A stretch of DNA of 50,709 nt. Source: an uncultured Treponema sp. Lineage in GTDB: Bacteria; Spirochaetota; Spirochaetia; Treponematales; Treponemataceae. Position numbers and translations under genes: made by a program. This document shows, in pieces, positions 17,678-27,327 of the stretch (positions are counted from its first letter, which is position 1; every line of letters starts with the position of its first letter). The notes below the pieces were generated by a model, which saw nothing but the letters and a program-made list of their open reading frames with translations, did no database searches and was not told the DNA's origin. The stretch spans positions 1-50,709 of the forward strand of contig CAMNIU010000131.1 in NCBI GenBank assembly GCA_946540605.1, in the 5' to 3' direction.

Positions 17678-18586
17678 ATGGGAAAAAAACTTTCGGACAT
17701 CTTAGAAATTTTCGATATATTCAAACATATTCAGGTTTACGCACTTGTGGGAGAAAGCGGAACCGGTAAATCATTCCGTTCAAAACTTCTTGCAGAACAA
17801 TACGGAATTCATGCAATTATAGACGATGGGCTTTTAATCCAGGATGATAAAATTGTTGCAGGCCGTTCTGCAAAACGCGAAAAAACTTATATGGGTGCTG
17901 TTCGCGCTGCCCTTTTCGATGATAAAGAACACCGAGATTCTGTTGCCCGCGTTCTCCGAAAAACTCATATCAAAAAAATCCTCCTGCTTGGAACTTCAGA
18001 AAAAATGGTAAGTAAAATTGCCATGCGTCTTCAGTTACCACAGCCACAAAAAATCATACATATTGAAGACATAGCCTCACAGGAAGATATAGAAAAAGCT
18101 ATAAAATCCCGTCAGGTTGAAGGTAAACATGTAATTCCAGTTCCATCAATTGAAGTAAAAAAGAATTACTCACAGATTTTTTCTACTTCAATGCATGACT
18201 TTTTTAATAAAAACAAATTATTCAAAAAGACAGGAAAAAATCTAACCGGAAAGATGATTGAAAAATCAATTGTTCAGCCGGAATTTTCAAAGAAAGGCCG
18301 TATAGAAATTTCAGAAGCAGCCCTTACCCAAATGGTTATGCACTGTGTAAGTGAATGCGACCCAGAGGTAAAAATCAAAAAAATTTCAATTAAGACTGAT
18401 AACCGCGGATATCGTCTTATTGTAACTATCGATGTGCCTTTTGGAACTCAGCTTACCGGCAAGGTTCATAAACTTCAGCAATATATCATTGATAAAATTG
18501 AATCCTTTACAGGCATTCTTATTGAGGAAGTAAGTATTATAATTGATAAAATATCAAAGCCTGCCAGTATGACGGGAAGAACCTGA
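17678..18586 (+). CDS. P-loop ATPase with C-terminal Asp23/Gls24-like domain
   Basis: Walker A GESGTGKS; C-terminal ISEAALTQMVMHCVSECDPEVKIKKISIKTDNRGYRLIVTIDVPFG...KLQQYIIDKIESFTGILIEEVSIII resembles Asp23; start moved from 17624 to 17678 to limit overlap with upstream gene. Confidence 0.65.
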   Translation: MGKKLSDILEIFDIFKHIQVYALVGESGTGKSFRSKLLAEQYGIHAIIDDGLLIQDDKIVAGRSAKREKTYMGAVRAALFDDKEHRDSVARVLRKTHIKKILLLGTSEKMVSKIAMRLQLPQPQKIIHIEDIASQEDIEKAIKSRQVEGKHVIPVPSIEVKKNYSQIFSTSMHDFFNKNKLFKKTGKNLTGKMIEKSIVQPEFSKKGRIEISEAALTQMVMHCVSECDPEVKIKKISIKTDNRGYRLIVTIDVPFGTQLTGKVHKLQQYIIDKIESFTGILIEEVSIIIDKISKPASMTGRT

Positions 18587-19720
18587 TTTTGAATTTCCGC
18601 TCTTTTTAGGCTGTGTCTGTGGCAAAGCATTTTTCTGTGCTGCAGGTTTTGAACCTGTTGAACGTGATTTTACTCCAAGGTCATTCAATGCAGTTTTTAC
18701 AGCATATTCAAGTTCTTTGCGAACAGGATTCATAGGAAGTACAAAATTTCTGCATTCAGCCCAGGTTTTTGCATATAATTCAGTATAAGAGTATTTTTCT
18801 TTTGTTTCTTTTTCCCAGTCTGTAAGGGTTGCGGCAAAATCCTTAATAAGATAGAAAAGTTTTTTACCCATTCGTGCATCTGGTTCATTTTTATTTAATT
18901 CACCAAGTTTACGAATGCTTTCCATATATTTACTTTCAAAATCACGATTATCATAAATCAATGAAGTTGCAGCAGGCTGAAGATATATGAACAAATCTGT
19001 ATCAAGAGCTTCCTGAACAATTTCATAGGCACTGCAGTTATTAATAATTTTCAAAAGTTCTTCTGTAAGTCTTGATGGTGAAACCTGTGATAACATTCCT
19101 GCAGAATTTCTGATTTTATGTCTTAAAGAATGAGGCATTCTTGCATGTGTTGTTGCAGAATATTTTATGGCGCGAAGCATTCTTACAGGATCTTCAACAA
19201 AAATTCTGTCTAAAGGAATTACAGGTCGCAGAATATGCTTTTTGATATCACGCATTCCGCCAACATAATCAATTACCTGTTGCTGAAGCGGATCATAATA
19301 AAGTGCATTCATTGTAAAATCGCGGCGCAATACATCTTCTTCGATTGTACCAAAATCATTACCAACAGATCCTTCTGCATTGGAACGGAAAGTACTTACT
19401 TCAAAAATTTTAGTTCCAAATACAACATGAACCAGACGGAAACGTCGGCCTATAATGCGAGAATTTCTGAATATTCTTTTTATCTTAGATGGTGTGGCAT
19501 CGGTGACAATATCAAAATCTTTTGGTTTATTTCCAACTATCAAATCTCTTACTGCACCACCAACAATGTAGGCTGTAAAACCTGCATCGCGAAGTCTGTT
19601 AATAATTTGTAGTGCATCAGGATCAATGTTCTTGTTTGATATCAGGTGTTCCGCTTGCGTATAAATGACGGCCTTTTTTACTGGACGTCCTTGACCATCG
19701 GTACCATATCTAATTAACAC
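18554..19720 (-). CDS. pcnB: Poly(A) polymerase / CCA tRNA nucleotidyltransferase family
   Basis: AYIVGGAVRDLIVGNKPKDFDIVTDATP...RDFTMNALYYDP...RMLRAIKYSA. Confidence 0.9.
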   Translation of the reverse strand: MLIRYGTDGQGRPVKKAVIYTQAEHLISNKNIDPDALQIINRLRDAGFTAYIVGGAVRDLIVGNKPKDFDIVTDATPSKIKRIFRNSRIIGRRFRLVHVVFGTKIFEVSTFRSNAEGSVGNDFGTIEEDVLRRDFTMNALYYDPLQQQVIDYVGGMRDIKKHILRPVIPLDRIFVEDPVRMLRAIKYSATTHARMPHSLRHKIRNSAGMLSQVSPSRLTEELLKIINNCSAYEIVQEALDTDLFIYLQPAATSLIYDNRDFESKYMESIRKLGELNKNEPDARMGKKLFYLIKDFAATLTDWEKETKEKYSYTELYAKTWAECRNFVLPMNPVRKELEYAVKTALNDLGVKSRSTGSKPAAQKNALPQTQPKKSGNSKSGSSRHTGRL

Positions 19721-19784
19721 GATTATTGATATTATTGTGATTTTTTATTAATAGTCAAGTATATCGAAATAAGTGTGTTATTTA

Positions 19785-19876
19785 CTTTTGAAATTGCTTC
19801 CGCGCGAAAAAAGACCATAGCCAACGGGGATGATGTTGTCTATGGTCTTTTTTTGCTGCTTCAGCAATTTCAAAAG
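19785..19876. repeat. Nested inverted-repeat element
   Basis: CTTTTGAAATTGCT/AGCAATTTCAAAAG outer (14 bp, perfect) and AAAAAAGACCATAG/CTATGGTCTTTTTT inner (14 bp, perfect). Confidence 0.85.
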
Positions 19877-20018
19877 AAAAATCAAAGAGATCTTTTATAT
19901 ACTAAAAATCAATAATATCAATATCGAAAACAAGCGGAGAAAAAGGGGTCTTGTTAAATCGTCTACATTCTCCCCCGAAAAAACTCTGTGCGCTCCTTAG
20001 CTCTGTGAGGAATTTTAG

Positions 20019-20963
20019 TTATATTTTATCAACCCAAGCAATAATATCATTTTCTACAGTTTCTTTGTCGTTTTCGTTTAGAATTTCATGACGGTCGCCT
20101 GGGTATTCTTTGAAATCAATTTTCATTCCGTTTGACTTGTAAATCTCTATCAGCTTTTTGATTGAGGCACCGTAAGAACCTACAGGGTCTTCACTTCCCC
20201 AGATAAAGAATACCGGAAGATTTGATGGAATCTTTTTTATGTTTTTGTTTTTATGAATCTTATTCAAACCTTCTGTCATGCTGCAGAAAAAGGATGTCGT
20301 AAGAGGAAATCCACACCAGTTATCCATCTGATACATATCTACATTAAGTTCATTTGCAGAAAGCCAGTCGTTTTTTGTTCTTGGATTAGGGATACGGGCA
20401 TTATAGCTTCCAAAGGAAAGTTTATCCAAAAGCGGAACAATCGAATTTTTTCCAGCAAAAAAAGCAATAAGATGTGCAAAAAATGAACCAAATGCAATAA
20501 GAACCGGACGTGGACCCGCCGTACCACAAAGAATACAGGCATCAATTTCTGACCCAAACTCTTCAATGAATCCCTGAGAAACAAAAGAACCAAAGGAATG
20601 GCCCATAAGAATTGTCTTTTTTTCAGGAAAATCATTTTTAAGATTATCTATTACTGCTTTAAGATCAAGTACAGCACGGTCAAAACCTTTTTTAGCTGCA
20701 AGTTTTCCAAAAATACCTGTTCCATTTTTTTCTGCATTTTCTGCAGAACGACCGTGTCCGCGCATATCATAGGCATTTAAAACCCAGCCATTTTCCGCAA
20801 GCACAGAACCAAAACGGTCATAACGTAAACTATGTTCTGCAAGCCCATGATGTAACTGTATTACACCTTTTATTTCTTCATCTGTATCTGGCTGCCAGCG
20901 GTTTACACTTAACTCATAACCGTCGTCCATTTTCAACATAAAACTTTTCATATTCATATACAA
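20019..20963 (-). CDS. Alpha/beta hydrolase (lysophospholipase/monoacylglycerol lipase-like)
   Basis: GVIQLHHGLAEHSLRYDRF, DMRGHGRS, LMGHSFGSFVSQGF, GDRHEILNE. Confidence 0.85.
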   Translation of the reverse strand: MYMNMKSFMLKMDDGYELSVNRWQPDTDEEIKGVIQLHHGLAEHSLRYDRFGSVLAENGWVLNAYDMRGHGRSAENAEKNGTGIFGKLAAKKGFDRAVLDLKAVIDNLKNDFPEKKTILMGHSFGSFVSQGFIEEFGSEIDACILCGTAGPRPVLIAFGSFFAHLIAFFAGKNSIVPLLDKLSFGSYNARIPNPRTKNDWLSANELNVDMYQMDNWCGFPLTTSFFCSMTEGLNKIHKNKNIKKIPSNLPVFFIWGSEDPVGSYGASIKKLIEIYKSNGMKIDFKEYPGDRHEILNENDKETVENDIIAWVDKI

Positions 20964-21012
20964 TCTCCTGACAATTTATAAACTTTCCAGTTCTATCATT
21001 CGCAATCTCCTG

Positions 21013-21060
21013 TTGAAAATGCCCTCGGCCAACTGGGATGATGTTGTCCTCGGTCATTTC
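21013..21060. repeat. Second element sharing the CCAAC(N)GGGATGATGTTGTC core with 19820-19840
   Basis: GAAAATGCCCTCGGCCAACTGGGATGATGTTGTCCTCGGTCATTTC. Confidence 0.7.
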
Positions 21061-21126
21061 CCACTCCGATGGTGAATGTAAATTAATAACTTGAAGTTAT
21101 TATTGTATTAATGTTAAAATTACTTT

Positions 21127-22347
21127 ATGTACATTATAACAGATAAAATGGTTTTCGGGGGAAAATCTTTAGGAAAAATTGATGGAAAAAACGTATTTGT
21201 TCCCTACACTATTCCCGGCGAAAAAATTGAAATAGAAATTACAGAACAGAATAAAGATTATGATAATGCAGAAATTATAAAAATTCTTGAACCGTCTGAA
21301 CATCGTGTTGAACCAAAATGCCGTTATTATGGAAAATGCGGTGGTTGTAATATGATGCACATTGATTCAACCTATCAGAAAGAACTTCGAAAACAGATGC
21401 TTACAGATATTTTTCGCCAGAATGGAATCGATATTTCAAATAAGACACAAATAATTGATGGCCCTGATTTTAATTATAGAGCCCGTTTTCAGTTAAACAA
21501 TGGCGGATTATCACAAAGAAAATCAAATATTGTAATTCCAGTAGAAGAATGTCTATGTGCAGAAAATGCAGTAAATAACTATCTGAAAAGCACAGCAGAA
21601 AAATCTGAAAATCGACCAAAAGGAAGATGTCACCTGTTTGGAAGTGCTTTTTGTAATGAAGATTTTAAAATTGCAGTAGAAGAAAACAAGAATGAAAATT
21701 ATAAAAAAATACAAGGAGTAAAAGGCGATAAGGCAAAAAAACTGAAAATAAAAGAAAACAAATACTTTTCTGGAACTGTGTCATCTCCAGAAAATACTAT
21801 GACAGTTACACTGGGTGGTCATAAGCTTTCTTTTGATGTAAGAGGATTTTTTCAGTCAAATCTTTTTGTATTTGAAAAAGTCTGCCGTCTTATTACAGAA
21901 CTTCTTCCTGGTGGTAAAAACATTCTGGATATGTATGCCGGCTGTGGCTCAATTTCTAGTTTTTTGACAGAAAAATATGAAAACGTAGTTCTTGTAGAAC
22001 ACAATAGAGATGCACTTGTTTTTGCAGAACAGAATATGGCAGAAACTAAACATATCAGTTATGGTTTGAGCGGTGCTAACTTTGTTAAAAACTGTGCAAA
22101 TACACTTCCCTCTTTTGATGCCTGTACTATAGATCCTCCTAGAAGCGGAATGGAAAAAGAAGTCCGCCAGTGGTTAGCTGACTCTCAAATTCCTTTGATT
22201 ATTTCTCTTTCTTGTGATCCTACAACTCATGCCCGTGACTGTGCTGCATTAATCAAAGCTGGTTATCAAATTAAGAAAATGTATCTTCTGGATTTTTATC
22301 CGAATACCAGCCATATAGAAAGTCTTTCACTTCTTGAACGGATATAA
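21127..22347 (+). CDS. Class I SAM-dependent RNA (uracil-5-)methyltransferase, TrmA/RlmD family
   Basis: CRYYGKCGGCNMMHI Fe-S cluster motif; ILDMYAGCGSIS; IDPPRSGM; SLSCDPTTHARD. Confidence 0.9.
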   Translation: MYIITDKMVFGGKSLGKIDGKNVFVPYTIPGEKIEIEITEQNKDYDNAEIIKILEPSEHRVEPKCRYYGKCGGCNMMHIDSTYQKELRKQMLTDIFRQNGIDISNKTQIIDGPDFNYRARFQLNNGGLSQRKSNIVIPVEECLCAENAVNNYLKSTAEKSENRPKGRCHLFGSAFCNEDFKIAVEENKNENYKKIQGVKGDKAKKLKIKENKYFSGTVSSPENTMTVTLGGHKLSFDVRGFFQSNLFVFEKVCRLITELLPGGKNILDMYAGCGSISSFLTEKYENVVLVEHNRDALVFAEQNMAETKHISYGLSGANFVKNCANTLPSFDACTIDPPRSGMEKEVRQWLADSQIPLIISLSCDPTTHARDCAALIKAGYQIKKMYLLDFYPNTSHIESLSLLERI

Positions 22348-22352
22348 CAAAA

Positions 22353-24113
22353 ATGATGAATAATAAAGTTATTAAAAAGTTTATATTTTTTATTTTTATT
22401 TCTATATGTCTTATTACACAGTTTTTTGCACAGGATGCAGGGCTTGAAATACTTTCAAATTATAATACCAGCTGGAGTTCAGTTTTGCCCGGCACCGCAC
22501 TTTGCGAACCGGAAGTTACTTCTTATGGTTTTTGTCTTGTAACTGATGCAAGAAATATTATGGGGTATTCTTCAACAGGAAAACTCTTATGGGAAAAAAA
22601 CATTGGAAGGGTTAGGAATGTCAGCCTTACTACAATGCGTGGTGATTTTATTCTTTTTCATGACGAAAACTCAAATATTTTAAGGCTATTTAATCCTAGT
22701 GGAAATGAATTATGGTCTAAGGCACTTGATTTTAAGCCGTTTTCAAAACCTTTTGCAGGTCGTGACGGACGCTTTTTTATTCATGGAGAAAACAAAGTTT
22801 ATTGCTATGGAATAAACGGTTCTATTCGATGGCAACTCCAGACATCAGCACAAAAAAATCTTCCGATTCAAGAATTACCTGATGGTTCAATTGTTGTTTT
22901 TCTGGCTGATGAAGGCGGTAAAACTAAAGGTTTAAGAATCTCTCCATTCGGGGAAAAATTAGAAGATATCACCTTTGCCGGTAGTGTTAGAAATTGTTTT
23001 ACCTGCAGCGAAGGTATTTTATTAATCTTTACAGATTATAGCGCAGGACTTTTTTCTCTAACTGATGGACTTACAAAAAGCCGATGGGTAACATCTGTAC
23101 AAGCTGGAAATCCTTTGTTTATTGTTAATAAAGATAAAACTGATTTCCGATTGTTGTCACTTTCTCAAAATGACGTAACAGTTTATAAATTGAATGTGCA
23201 GGATGGAACAGAACTTTCAAGCTGTAAGCTTAACGGGATTAATGGACTTAATTTATTAAAATTAGATTTTTCTGCTTCGGGTCTTTTTTTAGCTGATTCA
23301 AACAAAGCTGTTTTAGTAGATGAAAACTACAAGGAATTGTGGTCTGCAAAAATGCCTGTTAATATCCGCAATAAGACTATAAATCAGATTATTTATTCAA
23401 ATGATAATTATCTTATCTTCTGTGATAAAAACTGGACTATGAATGCCTACCTTACAAGCCAGACAACTAATAAAACTGTATTAAAAAATATACAGTCTGA
23501 TTATTCATATTTTGCCCCACTGGATTTAACTGAATTCAATTATTTTACCCAGAGCGGATTTTTTTCCAATTTAATAAATCCGGAACGTGAAAAAGAAATA
23601 TTTGAAGGTAACTTTGGAATAAAAGAACAGGAATGGCTTACTCAAACGCTTTCGGTTGCACGCCTATATTACATGGATTCCACGTCATCAAACTTTGGAG
23701 TTCATACAGAAAAATCCGTTTTCCAAACAGACTCAGCCGGCTTCGAATCAATACTGGTGCAGTTAGCCTTACTTTGTACTGATAATACACAGTCGGCGTG
23801 CGCTGACATACTTTCAAAGAGCAACAATAAAACATATTGCCGCGCCCTACTAACAAATCTTACAGGCTACGATCCCGACGGAAAACTTCTTACAGCCATA
23901 GAACGTCATGCAGAACTTGCAGGAAACAAAGATTCGGCATACTGTAATATTATCTGCGATGCAGTTTATTCGATTTGCAAATTTATGGGCCGTCCAGCCT
24001 ACAATAAACACGGAAAAGATATAATCAAGCGCTTTATGGGAGCCGGATACAGTTCTAATACAAGAACTTATGCACGTGATACACTAAAAAAAATAATATC
24101 TCTCGAGTTATAA
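22353..24113 (+). CDS. PQQ-like/beta-propeller exported protein
   Basis: Signal peptide plus repeated blade-like segments (STGKLLWEKNIG, SGNELWSKAL, INGSIRWQLQ, YKELWSAKMP). Confidence 0.7.
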   Translation: MMNNKVIKKFIFFIFISICLITQFFAQDAGLEILSNYNTSWSSVLPGTALCEPEVTSYGFCLVTDARNIMGYSSTGKLLWEKNIGRVRNVSLTTMRGDFILFHDENSNILRLFNPSGNELWSKALDFKPFSKPFAGRDGRFFIHGENKVYCYGINGSIRWQLQTSAQKNLPIQELPDGSIVVFLADEGGKTKGLRISPFGEKLEDITFAGSVRNCFTCSEGILLIFTDYSAGLFSLTDGLTKSRWVTSVQAGNPLFIVNKDKTDFRLLSLSQNDVTVYKLNVQDGTELSSCKLNGINGLNLLKLDFSASGLFLADSNKAVLVDENYKELWSAKMPVNIRNKTINQIIYSNDNYLIFCDKNWTMNAYLTSQTTNKTVLKNIQSDYSYFAPLDLTEFNYFTQSGFFSNLINPEREKEIFEGNFGIKEQEWLTQTLSVARLYYMDSTSSNFGVHTEKSVFQTDSAGFESILVQLALLCTDNTQSACADILSKSNNKTYCRALLTNLTGYDPDGKLLTAIERHAELAGNKDSAYCNIICDAVYSICKFMGRPAYNKHGKDIIKRFMGAGYSSNTRTYARDTLKKIISLEL

Positions 24114-24184
24114 TTTATTGGCCTTTTCTTTAATACTGTGTTAAAATTATTTAATAAATTTCAGTAAATTTACAGGTGGCAAGT

Positions 24185-25804
24185 ATGAAAAAATCTTTAC
24201 TTCTTTTAGCTTTATCACTTTTACTTTCAGCAGGACTTTTTGCCCTCGAAGTAAATCAGCCTGAACTTACATCTACAGGCGATCAGACAATCGAATTTAT
24301 TAACTATACAGGACCTCACAAGGTAATTGATTCCATATCAGCAATCAAAGGTATTGGTAGCGGACTTGGAAATCAAATTGCCAGTAATCCAGAAAAGGCA
24401 ACCTCAACAAATAAAAACAGCAAATATTGGGTTGTTCATGCCATTGATGAAAATGAAACTGGCAAACTTGATGCAGATATACTTTACATCGGTTCAAATG
24501 CCACTGTAGATCATATTACAAACCTTCGAAGAATCATTTCTGCATATCTTGTTTCAGCTTATGGCTATAGTGAAAAAGATGCAGATACAATTTCAGTATT
24601 TATTACTGTTTACAATGCCGTATACCGCGGAAAATTAGATACCTTTAAATCAAAATACAAGAATGTAGTTATTCAGAATCTTACTTCAGAAAACTGTGGT
24701 CTTTCTGTTACATATAAAGACTGGCCTGGGAAATCAGAAATCGTAATTCCTCTTTATGATGTTAAAAATGGCGGACTTTCAACTGTTGATACTTCAGTTA
24801 TCAGCGATTCTTCTGTTGTAAAATCCATGAAAGAAGATGATGACAAGAATGTTGAAAGCCGTAAGGAAATGGTAGACATCAAGGAACGCGAAGCTGACGA
24901 AGCAAGCACAAAGGCTCAGGAAGCACAGAAAAAAGCTGTAACAGAACAGAAGAAACTCGACGAAGAAAAGAAAAAAACTGAAGAAACAAAGAAAGAAGCC
25001 GAAGAGGCTAAGAAAACTGCTGAAGAAAAACAGAAGGTAGCAGAAGAAAATCCTGATGACAAACAGGCACAAAAAGAAGCTGAAGAAGCTAAAAAGGAAG
25101 CCGAAGAGAAACAGCAGGCAGCTGAAGAACAACAGCAGAAACAGGAAGAGCAGCAGGCCAAGACTGAAGAAGCTAAACAGGAAGCAAAAGAACAGCAGGC
25201 CCGTGCTGATAAAAAAGAAACTGAAGCACAGACAGAACGCAAGGAAATAGCAAAAGACCAGGCTGAAGTTCAGAAGAAAGAAGCTCAGCAGGCTCTTATG
25301 ACTACAGAGTTTGGTATCATTCTTTCTGATGAAGCAAACATGCTTTCACGTCTTGTAAAGTTCAATATTCAGAATGGTGAAGTTGTAAAGAACTCCCCTG
25401 TTGCACAGATTCGTAACCGAACTGTTTATAAAGAAGGCGACGGTTTTATTGCAATTGCAGGTGAAAACTCAGGAAACGGTTCTGTAAAACTTGTAACAAT
25501 TTCTCCTGACACACTTGAAATCTCTGCAGAAAGCGATAATCAGATTGCAGAAGATTCAGTTCTCGTTCAAGACGGAAAAGAATACTACTGTGTAACTGAA
25601 GAAAACGGAAGCTTCTATCTTGCCAAATTTGGTGGAGATCTTAGTCTTAAATTAAAGTCTCAGATTCAGGTAAAATCTGGAACTCCAGTAACAGTAACAG
25701 ACGGTGGAATTGTAGTAACAGACTCAAATGGCCGCCTCCGCTTACTAGATAAGAAAGATCTTTCTGTAAAAACAAGTGGAAACAGTGCTGCTGATGCAAA
25801 ATAG
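24185..25804 (+). CDS. P83/100-like exported coiled-coil protein
   Basis: Signal peptide MKKSLLLLALSLLLSAGLFALE; long K/E/A/Q coiled coil; C-terminal beta-rich domain; overall layout resembles spirochaetal P83/100 antigens. Confidence 0.75.
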   Translation: MKKSLLLLALSLLLSAGLFALEVNQPELTSTGDQTIEFINYTGPHKVIDSISAIKGIGSGLGNQIASNPEKATSTNKNSKYWVVHAIDENETGKLDADILYIGSNATVDHITNLRRIISAYLVSAYGYSEKDADTISVFITVYNAVYRGKLDTFKSKYKNVVIQNLTSENCGLSVTYKDWPGKSEIVIPLYDVKNGGLSTVDTSVISDSSVVKSMKEDDDKNVESRKEMVDIKEREADEASTKAQEAQKKAVTEQKKLDEEKKKTEETKKEAEEAKKTAEEKQKVAEENPDDKQAQKEAEEAKKEAEEKQQAAEEQQQKQEEQQAKTEEAKQEAKEQQARADKKETEAQTERKEIAKDQAEVQKKEAQQALMTTEFGIILSDEANMLSRLVKFNIQNGEVVKNSPVAQIRNRTVYKEGDGFIAIAGENSGNGSVKLVTISPDTLEISAESDNQIAEDSVLVQDGKEYYCVTEENGSFYLAKFGGDLSLKLKSQIQVKSGTPVTVTDGGIVVTDSNGRLRLLDKKDLSVKTSGNSAADAK

Positions 25805-25850
25805 TAAATAAGTGTGAGTCGGCTCGCCGGCTCGCCTCTGTGCCATTTTT

Positions 25851-25900
25851 TCGATAATCCTAAACCGACCCTTGCGGCTCGGTTTTTAACGGATTTTCGA
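25851..25900. terminator. Nested hairpin between convergent genes (P83/100-like and dnaB), likely bidirectional terminator
   Basis: TCGATAATCC/GGATTTTCGA outer arms and AAACCGA/TCGGTTT inner arms. Confidence 0.55.
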
Positions 25901-25902
25901 TT

Positions 25903-27222
25903 TTAGGCATCCTCTGCTTTATTTTCAAATTTGCTATATGCGGGCAGAAACATGATTTCAATATCACCAGTGGCACCGTTTCGCTGCTTAGCAAGAATAA
26001 TCTTAGCATCTTGAGCAACGACTTCATCTTTTAAACGGTCACGATGTAAGAACATTACAACATCGGCATCCTGTTCAATCGAACCTGAACCTCGCAACTG
26101 TGCAAGGTTTGGTTCCTGCCCTTCTGCATCTCGCGCAACCTGACAAAGCGCAACAATTGGTATATTAAGTTCACGGGCCAGAGCTTTGAGAGATTTTGAA
26201 ATTAAAGATACCTGTTCAAAAACTGGTGCTGTCGGATCTTCTGTGGAAATAAGACCAATATAGTCTATAAAAATAATTTTTACTCCCTGATTTTTTACCA
26301 TACGGCGGGCAACAGCTCTCAGGTCTATGAGCTTCATATTAGGAGTATCAACAGTATACAAAGGAGCTTCAAACCAGCGTCCTGCTGCATCCTGAATCTT
26401 CTTAACATCATCAACCTTGAGCATACCGGAACGAATCTTCTGCATTGGGACACGAGCTTCCTGTGCTAAAAGACGCATACCAATTGATTCATAAGGCATT
26501 TCAAGTGAGAAAAATCCGCATGGAATGCGTCGTTCACAGGCAATATTCTGAATGATTGAAAGTGCCAGAGCTGTTTTACCAATAGAAGGTCGGGCACCGA
26601 TAATGATAAGTTCTGAATTCTGGAAACCAGAGGTGTAAGTATCCAGTTTTGCAAAACCGGTAGGTACACCTGTAAACTGGTTTTTGCTCTTATAGCGAGC
26701 TTCAATCAGTTCAATTTCTTTGAACATAATATCTTTTGCAGAATAAACCTGTGTAGTTTCATTGTGTTCTGCAAGGGCAAAAATTTTCTGTTCTGCTTCA
26801 TCAAGAAGTGACTTACTTTCCTTTTGTAAATTAAAAGAAGACGCTTTAAGTTCAGATGAAATATGTATTAAATCGCGGCGGCTGGCACGATCAAGTACCA
26901 TTTTCGCGTAATAGTCAATATTAGCTGCTGAAGGAACTGTATCTGTTAAAGAAGCTATATAAGCTGCTCCCCCAGCCTGTTCAAGTTTATTTTCAACGGT
27001 AAGTTCATTAATCAGGGAAATAGTATCGCCGGTTGCATTTTTAGAAAACAACTTCTGCATTGCTTCATAAATAACCTGATTTTGCAGAGAATAAAAACGG
27101 TCTGGACGTAAAATTGAAACTACCTCAGACATTGCGCCCCAATTCAACAGTAGGGCTCCAAGTACAGCCTGTTCAGCTTCTATGTTATGTGGTGGAACTT
27201 TATCATTTAATGTTACATCCAT
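25903..27222 (-). CDS. dnaB: Replicative DNA helicase DnaB
   Basis: PPHNIEAEQAVLGALLL; GARPSIGKTALALS; LRGSGSIEQDADVVMFLHRD. Confidence 0.96.
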   Translation of the reverse strand: MDVTLNDKVPPHNIEAEQAVLGALLLNWGAMSEVVSILRPDRFYSLQNQVIYEAMQKLFSKNATGDTISLINELTVENKLEQAGGAAYIASLTDTVPSAANIDYYAKMVLDRASRRDLIHISSELKASSFNLQKESKSLLDEAEQKIFALAEHNETTQVYSAKDIMFKEIELIEARYKSKNQFTGVPTGFAKLDTYTSGFQNSELIIIGARPSIGKTALALSIIQNIACERRIPCGFFSLEMPYESIGMRLLAQEARVPMQKIRSGMLKVDDVKKIQDAAGRWFEAPLYTVDTPNMKLIDLRAVARRMVKNQGVKIIFIDYIGLISTEDPTAPVFEQVSLISKSLKALARELNIPIVALCQVARDAEGQEPNLAQLRGSGSIEQDADVVMFLHRDRLKDEVVAQDAKIILAKQRNGATGDIEIMFLPAYSKFENKAEDA

Positions 27223-27240
27223 TTTTTTACTCCCAAAAGT

Positions 27241-27266
27241 GTCATCCCGAACTTAATTCGAGATAA
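27241..27266. repeat. Degenerate GTCATCCCGAAC...GAGAT repeat unit
   Basis: GTCATCCCGAACTTAATTCGAGAT. Confidence 0.65.
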
Positions 27267-27300
27267 AAAAAGTCGGTATACATATTGTAATACCGACTCT
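27264..27300 (-). terminator. Rho-independent terminator downstream of rplI
   Basis: On minus strand AGTCGGTA...TACCGACT followed by T-tract. Confidence 0.75.
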
Positions 27301-27327
27301 TGATTATTTAAAGAAAAATACTAAGAA

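Noticed and set aside
24794-25242. Phe/Ser/Cys-rich minus-strand ORFs
   Set aside because: Reverse complement of the GAA/AAG-rich coiled-coil region of the P83/100-like gene
24900-25300. Short tandem-like GAAGCxGAAGAA pattern as a DNA repeat
   Set aside because: Explained by low-complexity coiled-coil coding sequence
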